NCBI RefSeq assembly: GCF_001013475.1
Contig: NZ_JZEF01000004.1
Span: 248,001 to 312,000, forward strand
Direction of reading: 5' to 3'
DNA length: 64,000 bases
Source of the DNA: Xanthomonas arboricola pv. juglandis
GTDB taxonomy: Bacteria > Pseudomonadota > Gammaproteobacteria > Xanthomonadales > Xanthomonadaceae
Shown: one piece after another, positions 9,770 to 19,741 of the stretch
Layout of the letters: each line of letters begins with the position of its first letter
Numbering within the stretch: position 1 is the first letter of the stretch
The notes under the pieces: generated by a model
What the model saw: the letters and a program-made list of their open reading frames with translations, nothing else
What the model was told of the DNA's origin: nothing
The model's database searches: none
Made by a program: the position numbers and the translations under genes

Positions 9770-10465
9770 TCAGCGCCGGCGCTGATACCAGAACCCCAGT
9801 GCATCGCGGGTCTGCAGCATGCTTCGCCCACGCCACAGAAAGCGCAGCAGCAGGCTCAGGTGTTCGCGCTTGGAAAAGCTGCGCAGCTTGCGGTCGGAGG
9901 TATGCACGGTCTGGCGCAGGATCACGAACCGCCCGCAGCGTGCCAGCGCGCGGCTCAATGCCACATCTTCGCCGGCGTAGTAACGCGTATCGAAACCACC
10001 GGCGCTGACGAATGCGGCGCGCGTGCAGAACAGGAAGCAGCCCGGCGCAATGCCGCCGAGACGGAACAGCCAGCCGAACGTCGCCTGCGCCATGCGCTCG
10101 AGCCACGCGCGCCTGCCTTGCAGATGCACTTGCGCGCCACCGCCGACCGCGCCGGCATCCAGCGCCGCCAGCGCCGCGCCGACCACCTGCGGGTCGATCA
10201 GCGTATCGGCGTCCAGAAACAGCAGGCGGTCGCCTTGCGCCTGCTGCGCGCCGGCATTGCGGGTGGCGGCGATATGACGCAATTGCACGTCCAGCACCCG
10301 CGCACCGGCCGCGCATGCAATGGCGGCGGTGTCGTCTTCGCAGGCATCGGCCACCACGATGACCTCGTAGTCCAGCTGCATGGCCTGCGCACAGGCGTGC
10401 AGGCAGTGCAGCGTCTGGCCGATCAGCGCGGCCTCGTCATGGGCGGGGATCACGAAAGACAGCAT
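9770..10465 (-). CDS. Family 2 glycosyltransferase
   Basis: A 231-residue GT2 enzyme with a GT-A fold. It opens directly with the core strand MLSFVIPAHDEAALIGQTL, followed by VIVVADACEDDT and the metal-binding DAD in RLLFLDADTLIDP. The acceptor region GGFDTRYYAGEDVALSRAL contains the usual ED catalytic-base motif. No transmembrane segment is obvious, so it is probably cytoplasmic or peripheral. The donor and acceptor cannot be predicted. It stands alone between the M13 peptidase and an aldo/keto reductase on the same strand. Confidence 0.88.
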   Translation of the reverse strand: MLSFVIPAHDEAALIGQTLHCLHACAQAMQLDYEVIVVADACEDDTAAIACAAGARVLDVQLRHIAATRNAGAQQAQGDRLLFLDADTLIDPQVVGAALAALDAGAVGGGAQVHLQGRRAWLERMAQATFGWLFRLGGIAPGCFLFCTRAAFVSAGGFDTRYYAGEDVALSRALARCGRFVILRQTVHTSDRKLRSFSKREHLSLLLRFLWRGRSMLQTRDALGFWYQRRR

Positions 10466-10581
10466 GGGCAGGGCGTGTCACTCGGATGGCGGTGCTGGCA
10501 AGTGTGCGAGCCACACCGGTGCGATGGCGTGAGCGCACACAGTCAGACGGCCGCGACTGCATGTGCTCCCACGCGGCGCGC

Positions 10582-11577
<996 letters not shown>

Positions 11578-11876
11578 GGTGCGTGAAACTCCGTGCGGCG
11601 AAGAAGGCAGGGGAAGGATGCGGCGGCGCGCGTTAGCGCGATGTGGCCCGTGCGACGACGCGCTGTGGGGGCTTGCATGCCGAGGTTGCGGCGCGTGGCG
11701 ACGGGGTGGGCCGACGCCTGCGCCCAATGCCGGATCGCTGCGGTATCGGGCATTCGGCGTTACAGCGCGCAAACCCGAACGCGCGCTGCGACTCCACGCA
11801 AAAGTCCGCGCATGCCAGCAGACCTAGGCCCACCGCCATGCACGGGCGCTGTTACGCGGGCGCCGCTACATGCGGC

Positions 11877-12446
11877 TTAGCCCTTGAGCTTGCCGGCCAA
11901 TTCGGCCACGCGCTTGCCGAGCAGCTTGGCGGTTTCCAGGTCGCCGCTGCGCGGTGCTTCTTCCGGCGAGGCATCGGAAGGCGAGATCGCCAGCGCGCCT
12001 GCCGAACCGGCGGTCCAGTTGATGTCCTGCGGACCGTGCGCCTTGGTGTTGGACGGCAGCAGGCCGGTACCGACCCAGACCTGGCCGTGCTGCTGTGACA
12101 GCGTCCAGAAATACTGGATGGTGGCGTACTTGTCGCCGTTCACCGAGGCCGAGTTGGTGAAGCCGGCTGCGATCTTGTCCTTCCAGGCCTGCGCGAACCA
12201 TGGCTTGGAGCTGGCGTCGGCAAACTTCTTGAACTGCCACGCCGGCCCGCCCATGTAGGTGGGGCTGCCGTAGATGATGGCGTCGGCGGCGGCGATTGCC
12301 TCCCAGGCGTCGTCGGGCAGGTTGCCGTCCTGATCGATGCGGTACAGCGTGGCCTCGCCGACACTGGCGGCGCCGGCGTGCACGGCTTCGGCCAGTTTGA
12401 CGGTGTGGCCGTAGCCGCTGAAATAGATGATGGCGATCTTGCTCAT
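11877..12446 (-). CDS. WrbA-like flavodoxin-fold NAD(P)H:quinone oxidoreductase
   Basis: A 189-residue flavodoxin-like protein. The FMN phosphate loop is visible at the N-terminus (IIYFSGYGHTVKLAE), followed by IIYGSPTYMGGPAWQFKKF, which contacts the isoalloxazine ring, and a long insert typical of WrbA relatives. Such enzymes reduce quinones by two electrons and limit oxidative stress. The ATG at 12446 gives MSKIAIIYFSG. It lies beside a LysR regulator transcribed in the same direction, and near DoxX and an extradiol dioxygenase, which together suggest a redox or aromatic-compound response; that link is inference. Confidence 0.88.
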   Translation of the reverse strand: MSKIAIIYFSGYGHTVKLAEAVHAGAASVGEATLYRIDQDGNLPDDAWEAIAAADAIIYGSPTYMGGPAWQFKKFADASSKPWFAQAWKDKIAAGFTNSASVNGDKYATIQYFWTLSQQHGQVWVGTGLLPSNTKAHGPQDINWTAGSAGALAISPSDASPEEAPRSGDLETAKLLGKRVAELAGKLKG

Positions 12447-12539
12447 GCGCAATCCTGTGGCTCGAGGGGATCTTGATTGTGACCACACATGCGGCGTCAG
12501 GTTAATGACCATCGACGGGACGTACTGTTGCCGGGCTCA

Positions 12540-13433
12540 TCAGCGCCCGGCATCGCCCAGGCTGTCGACCAGGTAGTCGATGAAGCTGCGCACCTTCGGG
12601 GCCAGGTGGCTGCGGCTGGTATAGACGGCAAAGATGCCGATCTCCCCCAGTGCGTACTGCGGAAGGATGCGTACCAGCCGGCCAGCGGCCAGATGTTCGT
12701 CGGCCAGGAAGTCCGGCTGCATCGCGATGCCCAGGCCGGCCACCGCCGCCGCGCTCAACACATGCCCGTTGTTGGCGCGCAGGCTGCCGTGGATGCGCAC
12801 ATCGCTATCGCCATCGGGCCCATGGAAGCGCACTTCGTCGCCGTTGGGCGAGTAGTGGTACAGCAGGCAGTCGTGGCCGGCCAGGTCGGACGGGTGCATC
12901 GGGGTGCCGGCACGGGCCAGGTAGGCCGGCGCCGCGCAGGGCACCAGGCGGACCGTGCCCAGGCGCCGGGCGATCAACGTCGGCGCCGGCTGCCGGGTGA
13001 TGCGGATGGCGACATCGAAGCCTTCTTCGACCATGTCCACCAGCCGGTCCGACAGCGACAGGTCCAGTTCCACCTGCGGGTAGCGCGCGCAAAAGCCCGG
13101 CAGCAGCGCGGCCAGGCGCTCGATGCCATAGCTCACCGGCGCATTGACGCGCAGCACCCCGGCCGGCTCCAGCGCCTGCGCGCCGACCGTGGCCTCCAGA
13201 TCGTCCAGGTCGGCCAGCAGTTGCAGACAGCGCTGGTAATACGCGGTGCCGGCGCTGGTCAGGCTGACCCGCCGGGTGGTGCGGTTGAGCAGGCGGGTGC
13301 CCAGCCGTTGCTCGAGCGCGGCGACCTGCCGGGTCACGCTGGCGGTAGAGCGGTCCAGCGCGTCGGCGGCCGCACTGAAGCCGCTACGTTCGGCCACTGC
13401 CGCGAACACGCGCATCGCATCGAGGGTATCCAT
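12540..13433 (-). CDS. LysR-family transcriptional regulator
   Basis: A 297-residue regulator. The N-terminal winged helix-turn-helix occupies residues 1-60 (MDTLDAMRVFAAVAERSGFSAAA..., VTRQVAALEQRLGTRLLNRTTR), followed by a linker helix and the effector-binding domain. It belongs to the AaeR/DsdC-like branch often annotated as regulators of quinone or aromatic stress genes. It is divergent from the DoxX gene 105 bases away, and the AT-rich DNA between them is the probable operator. LysR regulators commonly control the divergent neighbour, here doxX and the dioxygenase. Confidence 0.93.
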   Translation of the reverse strand: MDTLDAMRVFAAVAERSGFSAAADALDRSTASVTRQVAALEQRLGTRLLNRTTRRVSLTSAGTAYYQRCLQLLADLDDLEATVGAQALEPAGVLRVNAPVSYGIERLAALLPGFCARYPQVELDLSLSDRLVDMVEEGFDVAIRITRQPAPTLIARRLGTVRLVPCAAPAYLARAGTPMHPSDLAGHDCLLYHYSPNGDEVRFHGPDGDSDVRIHGSLRANNGHVLSAAAVAGLGIAMQPDFLADEHLAAGRLVRILPQYALGEIGIFAVYTSRSHLAPKVRSFIDYLVDSLGDAGR

Positions 13434-13538
13434 GGGTGTCCGATTGTTGCTTTGATCGCAATAAATTATCCGAACTAAAACTATTTATCAGAAATTTGTA
13501 AGCAATAGGCTGTGCAGGTCCTCACCGGAGTCCGTCCC
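13434..13538. promoter_or_regulatory. Divergent promoter region between lysR and doxX
   Basis: A 105-base AT-rich island in otherwise GC-rich DNA. It contains imperfect dyads such as TTATC...ATCAG around 13468-13490, compatible with LysR T-N11-A type binding. A GGAG ribosome site for doxX is at 13527. The exact -10 and -35 boxes are not clear. Confidence 0.55.
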
Positions 13539-13949
13539 ATGTCCACCTCGCTTGCTTCCCCGCGTACCGCTGCCTACGGCGCCGGCTTGTTGCGCATCAG
13601 CCTGGGCGTGCTGTTCCTGGCCCACGGCCTGACCAAGTTGCTGGTGTTCACCCCGGCCGGCACCGTGGCTTATTTCCACTCGCTGGGCCTGCCGGGCGCG
13701 CTGGCCTATCTCACCATTGCGCTGGAATTGGGTCTGGGCCTGTCCCTGCTGCTGGGCATCTATGCGCGCTGGGTCGGGTTGCTGGGCGTGCCGCTGCTGC
13801 TGGGCACCATCGTCAGCGTGCACGGCGGCAACGGCTTCGGTTTCTCCAATCCGGGCGGCGGCTGGGAATACCCGGCGCTGTGGGCGGTGTTGCTGATCGT
13901 GCAAGCCCTGCTCGGCGAAGGCGCGTGGGCGCTGAAGCCGGCGCGTTGA
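13539..13949 (+). CDS. DoxX-family membrane protein
   Basis: A 136-residue protein with four hydrophobic segments, matching the DoxX family size and topology. The first helix carries GAGLLRISLGVLFLAHGLTK, the usual family signature, and the second the ELGLGLSLLLGIYARW segment. The start at 13539 has GGAG 9 bases upstream; a further ATG 27 bases earlier is less well placed. DoxX proteins associate with respiratory or redox-stress systems. The dioxygenase gene starts 31 bases downstream and probably shares its transcript, likely under control of the divergent LysR protein. Confidence 0.9.
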   Translation: MSTSLASPRTAAYGAGLLRISLGVLFLAHGLTKLLVFTPAGTVAYFHSLGLPGALAYLTIALELGLGLSLLLGIYARWVGLLGVPLLLGTIVSVHGGNGFGFSNPGGGWEYPALWAVLLIVQALLGEGAWALKPAR

Positions 13950-13980
13950 GGCTGCCTGTCGTTCTTTCGAGGAGTACGCC

Positions 13981-14811
13981 ATGACCCGTTTGCCTTCCCT
14001 GTACATCTCGCACGGATCGCCGATGACTGCGCTGCAGCCAGGGCAGGTCGGCGAGCGCCTGGCCGAGCTCGCGCAGACCTTGCCGCGGCCGCGCGCGATC
14101 GTGGTGGCATCCGCGCACTGGCTTGGCCGTCGCCCGCTGGTCAGCGGCGCGGCGCGGCCGCCCACCATCCATGACTTCGGCGGCTTTCCGGCACCGCTGT
14201 ACGAGCTGGAATATCCCGCGCCCGGCGAGCCGACGCTGGCGCAGCAGATTCTGCGCCGGCTGGAACAGGCCGGCCTGCATCCGCACCTGGATCCGCAGCG
14301 CGGCTTCGATCATGGCGTGTGGGTGCCGCTGCGCCTGCTGTATCCGGCCGCCGACATCCCGGTGGTGTCGGTGTCGATCCAGCCCGAGCTGGGGCCGGCG
14401 CACCAGTTTGCGGTCGGCCGCGCGCTGGCGCCGCTGCGCGAAGACGGGGTGCTGGTAATCGGCTCGGGCAGCATCACCCATAACCTGCACGACTTCCGCC
14501 ATGGCTACAGCGCCGAGCGCGAGGCGCCGTATGTGCGGCCCTTCATCGAGTGGACCGAGCGCAAATTGGTGGAGGACGACATCGCCGCGTTGCTGGACTA
14601 TCGCCGGCAGGCACCGCATGCCGCACGGGCGCATCCCACCGACGAGCACCTGTTGCCGCTGTACGTGGCGATGGGCGCCGCCGGCGCCGACCGGCTCGGC
14701 GCACGGCGCATCGATGCCGGCATCGACGCGGGATTTCTGGCGATGGATATCTACCGGTTCGACGGCGATCCCGGAGATGATCGCGCGCTTGCGGGCCCGG
14801 TCGCCGCCTGA
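13981..14811 (+). CDS. DODA-type extradiol aromatic ring-opening dioxygenase
   Basis: A 276-residue class III extradiol dioxygenase of the YgiD / 4,5-DOPA dioxygenase group. The putative metal ligands are visible: His11 in LYISHGSP, the His of TIHDFGGFP, and the His of DHGVWVPL; the later GSGSITHNL motif supplies another conserved His. Such enzymes open catechol-type rings with iron or zinc. A GAGGAG ribosome site precedes the ATG. It follows doxX by 31 bases, and both sit opposite a LysR gene, which suggests a phenolic-stress response module. Confidence 0.9.
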   Translation: MTRLPSLYISHGSPMTALQPGQVGERLAELAQTLPRPRAIVVASAHWLGRRPLVSGAARPPTIHDFGGFPAPLYELEYPAPGEPTLAQQILRRLEQAGLHPHLDPQRGFDHGVWVPLRLLYPAADIPVVSVSIQPELGPAHQFAVGRALAPLREDGVLVIGSGSITHNLHDFRHGYSAEREAPYVRPFIEWTERKLVEDDIAALLDYRRQAPHAARAHPTDEHLLPLYVAMGAAGADRLGARRIDAGIDAGFLAMDIYRFDGDPGDDRALAGPVAA

Positions 14812-15198
14812 GCCCAGGCGACCGCAGCACGCCTGCACCGTCGCTATCGACGGGGCAGGCAGCATGTCGGCCCCGCAATCCCGAGGCACTACCCAGCCGC
14901 ATTCAAGCCATGCCATGTGGCCAGTTGCTGCCGCTGCAAACCGCTGTGGTGCGGTGGCTACACCAGGCAAGATCCATGGTGATACGGCTTGGTACCTAGG
15001 GCACACTGGCCGTAGCGACCAGGCATGCTGCCCGCAAGAGCCAGCAGCGCAGCGACAAGGCATGCTGCCGACAAGTGCCGGCAGCGCAGCCAAAAGGCAT
15101 GCTGCCGACAAGTGCCGGCAGCGCAGCGCTCTGAAGCATTCACGATGAAGTGCGGTGCAGTCTCATAGGCTGAGACGCCTTCACGACATGCTGCTTGC
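14812..15198. other. Intergenic region with 37-base tandem repeats
   Basis: No gene is visible in these 387 bases. The region contains the tandem repeat at 15021-15131 and a small hairpin (GTCTCA / TGAGAC, 15160-15176) 22 bases before the radical SAM gene. Confidence 0.6.
15021..15131. repeat. Three tandem copies of a 37-base repeat
   Basis: Copies begin at 15021, 15058 and 15095 with an exact 37-base period; the first is degenerate and the last two are almost identical. Each unit contains AGGCATGCTGCC and a hairpin GCTGCCG...CGGCAGC. There is no spacer between units, so this is not a CRISPR array. Confidence 0.85.
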
Positions 15199-16443
15199 GT
15201 GAAAATCCTCGACAAACTCGCAGTGCTGGCCGATGCGGCCAAATACGACGCGTCTTGCGCCTCCAGTGGCGCGAACAAGCGCAATTCGCTCGGCACCGGC
15301 GGGATCGGCAGCACCGAGGGCATGGGCATCTGCCACTCGTACACGCCCGACGGCCGCTGCGTGTCGCTGTTGAAGATCCTGCTCACCAACTTCTGCGTGT
15401 TCGATTGCGCGTATTGCGTCAACCGCGTGTCCAGCAACGTGCGCCGCGCGCGCTTCACGCCGGAAGAAGTGGTCACGCTGACGCTGGACTTCTACAAGCG
15501 CAATTACATCGAAGGCCTGTTCCTGTCCAGCGGCATCATCCGCAACTCCGATTACACAATGGAGCAGCTGGTGGAAGTGGCGCGGCAGCTGCGCGAGGTG
15601 CATCACTTCGCCGGCTACATCCACCTCAAGACCATCCCCGATGCAACGCCGGAATTGCTGGCCGCCGCCGGCCGCTACGCCGACCGCCTGAGCATCAACG
15701 TGGAGCTGCCGACCGAGCAGGGATTGACGCTGCTGGCGCCGGAAAAAAGCGTTGGTGGCATTCGCTCGGCAATGGGCGAACTGCGTTGGCGCATCGAAGA
15801 AAACCAGCTGGAGCGCAAGGCCGAAAAGCTGCGCCGCGCCAAGCCGCCGCGTTTTGCGCCGGCCGGGCAAAGCACGCAGATGATCGTCGGCGCCGACGAT
15901 GCCAACGATCGCAGCATCCTGGACACCAGCCACAATCTCTACGGCAATTACCGGATGCGCCGGGTGTACTACTCGGCCTTCAGCCCGATCCCGGATGCCT
16001 CGTCCAAATTGCCGCTGCAGGCACCGCCGTTGCAGCGTGAGCACCGGCTGTATCAGGCCGACTGGTTGCTGCGCTTCTACGAGTTCAGCGTGGAGGAGAT
16101 CGCACCGGCGCAGTCCAGCGGCATGCTCGATCTGGACGTGGATCCGAAGCTGGCCTGGGCGCTGCGCAATCCGGAGCGGTTTCCGGTGGATCTGAACGCG
16201 GCGCCGCGCGAGATGCTGCTGCGGGTGCCGGGCCTGGGCACCCGCAATGTGGAGCGCCTGTTGTTGTCGCGCCGGCATGCGCGCTTGCGGGTGGGCGACC
16301 TGGCGCGGTTGCGGGTGCCGATGAAGAAGCTGCTGCCGTTTGTGAGCGTGCTGGACCATCATCCGCGCCAGCGCCTGGACGACCCGGTGCGCTTGCGCGC
16401 GCAACTGGCGCCGGCACCCAGACAGGCGAGTTTGTTCGATTGA
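15199..16443 (+). CDS. Putative DNA modification/repair radical SAM protein
   Basis: A 414-residue radical S-adenosylmethionine enzyme starting at GTG 15199. The [4Fe-4S] cluster motif is CX3CX2C at Cys66, Cys70 and Cys73 (FCVFDCAYC). A helix-hairpin-helix motif near the C-terminus (LLRVPGLGTRNVERLLLSR) fits DNA binding. The family is known in annotation as the radical SAM partner linked to a uracil-DNA-glycosylase-like protein, and indeed the next gene on the same strand is such a protein. The chemistry is not known to me. It may generate or reverse a base modification; that is inference from context. Confidence 0.88.
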   Translation: MKILDKLAVLADAAKYDASCASSGANKRNSLGTGGIGSTEGMGICHSYTPDGRCVSLLKILLTNFCVFDCAYCVNRVSSNVRRARFTPEEVVTLTLDFYKRNYIEGLFLSSGIIRNSDYTMEQLVEVARQLREVHHFAGYIHLKTIPDATPELLAAAGRYADRLSINVELPTEQGLTLLAPEKSVGGIRSAMGELRWRIEENQLERKAEKLRRAKPPRFAPAGQSTQMIVGADDANDRSILDTSHNLYGNYRMRRVYYSAFSPIPDASSKLPLQAPPLQREHRLYQADWLLRFYEFSVEEIAPAQSSGMLDLDVDPKLAWALRNPERFPVDLNAAPREMLLRVPGLGTRNVERLLLSRRHARLRVGDLARLRVPMKKLLPFVSVLDHHPRQRLDDPVRLRAQLAPAPRQASLFD

Positions 16444-16594
16444 AACCGCAGCTGGCCGCCGGCATCCGGCGCACCGCCGTTTCCGCTGGCATCTGCCGTG
16501 TTGCCGGGCAAGTTGCCCGAAGCGCGGAGAAGGGTCGCATCAGGCGCAAAGCTGCCACCGAAGGCCAGTGCTGACACAGGAACGCGACGCTTTG

Positions 16595-16623
16595 CGAATC
16601 CCCAATTCCCAATCCCCACTCCC
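16595..16623. repeat. Heptamer array (AATCCCC), C-rich on the plus strand
   Basis: Four degenerate copies of the AATCCCC heptamer lie between the radical SAM gene and the UdgX fusion, ending 24 bases before the latter's ATG. The G-rich strand is the minus strand here. Confidence 0.7.
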
Positions 16624-16647
16624 ACCTCTGCAATCCTGACCACCGCG

Positions 16648-18087
16648 ATGTACAACGCTGACGTCGAGCCGGGTTGGAGCCTTGAAGCATGGCGTGCGCT
16701 GGCGCGGGCGGGCTGGTGCGCGCAGGTGGAGCCCGACGCCATCGCGTGGAATGGCGGAGCGCAGGGCGGCTTGTTGATGGGGCAGGGGCTGCCGGATTTG
16801 CCGGCCGTGGCTGCGCCGCCGCGGGTATCGGCGCAGTTCCTGCAGATGGCGGGGGCGGTGTTGTGTCACCGCGATCCGCAGCGCTATGCGGTGCTGTACC
16901 GGCTGTTGTGGCGGGTGGCCTGCGGCGAGCGCGCGCTGCTCGAGCGGGCCACCGATGTCGATGTGCATCGGGTGACGCAGTGGCAAAAGGCGGTGCAGCG
17001 CGATACGCACAAGATGAAGGCGTTCGTGCGCTTTCGGCGTTTGCCGGTGGAAGAGGAAGACTTCGTGGCGTGGTTCGAGCCCGAACATTGGATCGTGGAT
17101 CGGGTGGCGCCGTTTTTCGCGCGCCGCTTCGCCGGCATGCGCTGGGCGATCCTCACCCCGTATCGCAGCGTGCGCTGGGACGGCGAGGCGTTGACGTTCG
17201 GCGAAGGCGCCGTGCGCACCCAGGTGCCGGCCGACGATGCGCAGGAGACGCTCTGGCGTACCTATTACGCGCATATCTTCAATCCGGCGCGGCTCAACCC
17301 GACCATGATGCGGCAGGAAATGCCGCAGAAATACTGGAAGAACCTGCCCGAGGCGAGCCTGTTGCCGGAGCTGATCCGCGAGGCCGGGGTGCGCGTGCGC
17401 GAGATGGCCGAGCGTGCGCCCGAGCCGGTGCGGCGGCGAGTGCCGGTGGCGGCGGCGCCGGCCCCGGCAGTGGCCACGCAAAGCCTGGCGCAGTTGCGTG
17501 TGGCCGCACGCGATTGCCGGCGTTGCGCGTTATGGCAGCCGGCAACGCAGACGGTGTTCGGCGAAGGGCCGAGCGACGCGTCGGTGATGGTGATCGGCGA
17601 GCAGCCCGGCGACGAAGAGGATCTGAGCGGGCGTCCGTTCGTCGGGCCGGCCGGGCGTTTGTTCAATATGGCGCTGGGCGAAATCGGCATCGACCGCGCC
17701 ACGGTTTACGTGACCAATGCGGTCAAGCATTTCCGCTTCGAGCAACGCGGCAAGCGGCGGCTGCATCGCAACCCGGAACGGTCGCATGTGCAGGCCTGCA
17801 GTGGCTGGTTGCATGCCGAACGCGCGCAGCTGCGTCCGGCGCAGATCGTGTGTCTGGGCGCAACCGCGGCACAGGCGGTGTTGGGAAACAGCTTTCGCTT
17901 GATGCAGCAGCGCGGTCAGTGGCAGCGGCTGGACGACGGCACACCGGTGCTGACCACCGTGCATCCCTCCTGGGTATTGCGGCAGGGCTCGGAGGCCGCG
18001 CGCGAGGAAGGCTACCGCGGGTTTGTGGAGGATCTGCGCCAGTTGCTGGATGCACCGGTCGCTGCGGAGCGCATGGCGAAGACATAA
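16648..18087 (+). CDS. DUF4130 - UdgX uracil-DNA glycosylase fusion protein
   Basis: A 479-residue two-domain protein. Residues about 80-260 match the DUF4130 type of domain (MKAFVRFRR, APFFARRFAGMRWAILTPYRS). Residues about 280-475 are a family-4-like uracil-DNA glycosylase: an iron-sulfur CX2C at Cys290/Cys293, the active-site GEQPGDEED loop from Gly317, TNAVKHFRF, and a C-terminal TVHPSWVLR. It has the KRRLH insertion with His373 that defines UdgX, whose His forms a covalent bond with the abasic sugar after uracil excision. It therefore probably traps uracil in DNA suicidally. It follows its radical SAM partner by about 200 bases. Confidence 0.9.
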   Translation: MYNADVEPGWSLEAWRALARAGWCAQVEPDAIAWNGGAQGGLLMGQGLPDLPAVAAPPRVSAQFLQMAGAVLCHRDPQRYAVLYRLLWRVACGERALLERATDVDVHRVTQWQKAVQRDTHKMKAFVRFRRLPVEEEDFVAWFEPEHWIVDRVAPFFARRFAGMRWAILTPYRSVRWDGEALTFGEGAVRTQVPADDAQETLWRTYYAHIFNPARLNPTMMRQEMPQKYWKNLPEASLLPELIREAGVRVREMAERAPEPVRRRVPVAAAPAPAVATQSLAQLRVAARDCRRCALWQPATQTVFGEGPSDASVMVIGEQPGDEEDLSGRPFVGPAGRLFNMALGEIGIDRATVYVTNAVKHFRFEQRGKRRLHRNPERSHVQACSGWLHAERAQLRPAQIVCLGATAAQAVLGNSFRLMQQRGQWQRLDDGTPVLTTVHPSWVLRQGSEAAREEGYRGFVEDLRQLLDAPVAAERMAKT

Positions 18088-18091
18088 AAAA

Positions 18092-18559
18092 TGCGCGTGC
18101 AAATGCACGCGCACGGTGTCGGAGAACGAGACACCAAGTGGAACCACTGGCGAGCCAGTGGTTCCCTCACCGCCGCTTTGCGGTGTGGTGGCGCTGCCTG
18201 GAGCTTGTTTCCAGGCACGCGCGGATACAACGATTCAGCAGTGTCTGTACCTAAGTCATGTGCAGCTGATGCACTGGCGTTGCCGTGCAACGCCAGTGCA
18301 ACCAATCACTTGAGGCAGCGGCCGACACGACTGCTGCATGTTGGTAAGGCAGGCGCGATGTTCGACATCGGCATGTACCACCCGTACCTGCCGGTGTCGA
18401 GCGCAGCGTCCACGCCTGCCCGAGTGCTTGCGGCAATGCAGCTGCTCTGAACGTTGCTGGCGTGCGCAATTCGTCGTCGACCCATCGGCGGAACCTGGCT
18501 GCGTTCCGCCGATGCAGGTCACGCGCCTGCGACTGCCTGCGTCAGGCAGCGAGCTGCCG
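18092..18559. other. Intergenic region packed with perfect hairpins
   Basis: No gene is evident. At least six perfect inverted repeats occur: 18092-18113 (10-base stem), 18140-18165 (12), 18168-18185 (6), 18195-18217 (8), 18270-18300 (14) and 18483-18514 (12), with another at 18533-18549 (7). The first hairpin has an A-run on its left side, so on the minus strand it resembles a terminator. The last hairpins sit just after the fasciclin stop and could terminate that gene. Confidence 0.75.
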
Positions 18560-19117
18560 TTACGGCATCAACACCTTGTCGACCACATGGATCACGCCAT
18601 TGCTCTGCATGACATCGGCAATGGTGACGTTGGCGGTGTTGCCCTTGGCATCGGTGATGGTGACCTTCTTGCCGTTGAGCTTTGCGGTCAACGCCTCGCC
18701 CTGCACGGTGGTCAGCGAGGCGCTGCCGCCGCCGGCCTTGATCTTGGCGATCAGCGATGCGGCGTCGACCTTGCCCGGTACCACGTGATAGGTCAGCACC
18801 TTGGTCAGCGTGGGCTTGGATTCGGGCTTGAGCAGCGTTTCCACCGTGCCGGCCGGCAGGGCGGCGAATGCGGCGTTGGTCGGAGCAAACACGGTGAACG
18901 GGCCCGGCCCCTTCAGCGTGTCGACCAGGCCAGCGGCCTTGACCGCGGCGACCAGGGTGGTGTGGTCCTTGGAGTTGACGGCGTTGTCGACGATGTCCTT
19001 GGTCACCAGCATCGGCGCACCGCCCACGGTCGGGTTCGATGCGGCGTAAGCGGGGGCCATGGCGCTGGTCAGGGCGATGGCAGTGGCAATGGCAAGCGAC
19101 TGGAATGAGGTCTTCAT
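18560..19117 (-). CDS. Secreted fasciclin (FAS1) domain protein
   Basis: A 185-residue protein with a Sec signal peptide (residues 1-27, ending near AYAAS) and one FAS1 domain. The H1 motif (GPFTVFAPTNAAFAALP) and the H2 motif (VLTYHVVPGKV) are both clear, and the C-terminal NVTIADVMQSNGVIHVVDKVLMP is the usual end of the fold. FAS1 proteins act in adhesion or surface attachment in the periplasm or outside the cell. It is a single-gene unit; hairpins follow its stop codon. Confidence 0.93.
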   Translation of the reverse strand: MKTSFQSLAIATAIALTSAMAPAYAASNPTVGGAPMLVTKDIVDNAVNSKDHTTLVAAVKAAGLVDTLKGPGPFTVFAPTNAAFAALPAGTVETLLKPESKPTLTKVLTYHVVPGKVDAASLIAKIKAGGGSASLTTVQGEALTAKLNGKKVTITDAKGNTANVTIADVMQSNGVIHVVDKVLMP

Positions 19118-19741
19118 GAGGCATCGATCCTTTGGGTAAGCGACTGCCTGGATGGCAATCGTAGTGCTGGATACGCGGGTAGATGCAGCGCGGATGCATC
19201 ACGCGGTCTTTACACAGGCGTACCCGGCACCGCGTCGCTCGAGAGCGTCATAACGCAGGCATCGATGCAGCCTGTTGCGCTCGCTGGGCTCGGGCGGCAG
19301 CTGCAACCCGAACACTTGTCGGCGGTCGAAACCGAAGCGATGCAGGTCGAGGTGCCATTGCAGACAGGACGCGATTCGCCTGCCGCCGTCCATGCGATAC
19401 GCAGCCAGTGCAGGCAAGGTTCAATGCGTTGCTGACCAAAATTGCCAGCAAACGCAAACAGGGTAGGCAGGATTATCTTTGGTGTTGCAACCCGATGATC
19501 GAATGCGTGAATCGCGAGTGGCTTTTTTGCTACATGAGTTCGTGGGTGAAGCCGGACTAAATAAGCAACGCTGTAGCATGATGTCGTCAGTGATCTGCTG
19601 CTTGTGTCATGTAACCTCGCGCCGCCGGCTGCACTCATCGCAGGCAGCGTGGAGTGCAGATAACGACGCTGAACCTTGCAGGCTGGCTCCGCATTTGCGG
19701 GCAACGCAATTCACCGAATCACGCAGAAAGGTTGTAGCTAG
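19118..19741. other. Long intergenic region without a recognisable gene
   Basis: About 620 bases separate divergent genes. Short open frames exist in several registers but none has family-like sequence or a plausible ribosome site. The part at about 19480-19600 is noticeably more AT-rich than the surroundings, which may mark a promoter region for the following secreted protein or a foreign remnant. Confidence 0.5.

Noticed and set aside
15021..15131. CRISPR array
   Set aside because: The repeats are directly adjacent with no unique spacers, only three copies occur, and no cas genes are near.
19199..19417. A 72-residue open frame on the minus strand in the long gap before 19742
   Set aside because: No ribosome site or recognisable domain, and similar frames occur by chance in this GC-rich DNA.
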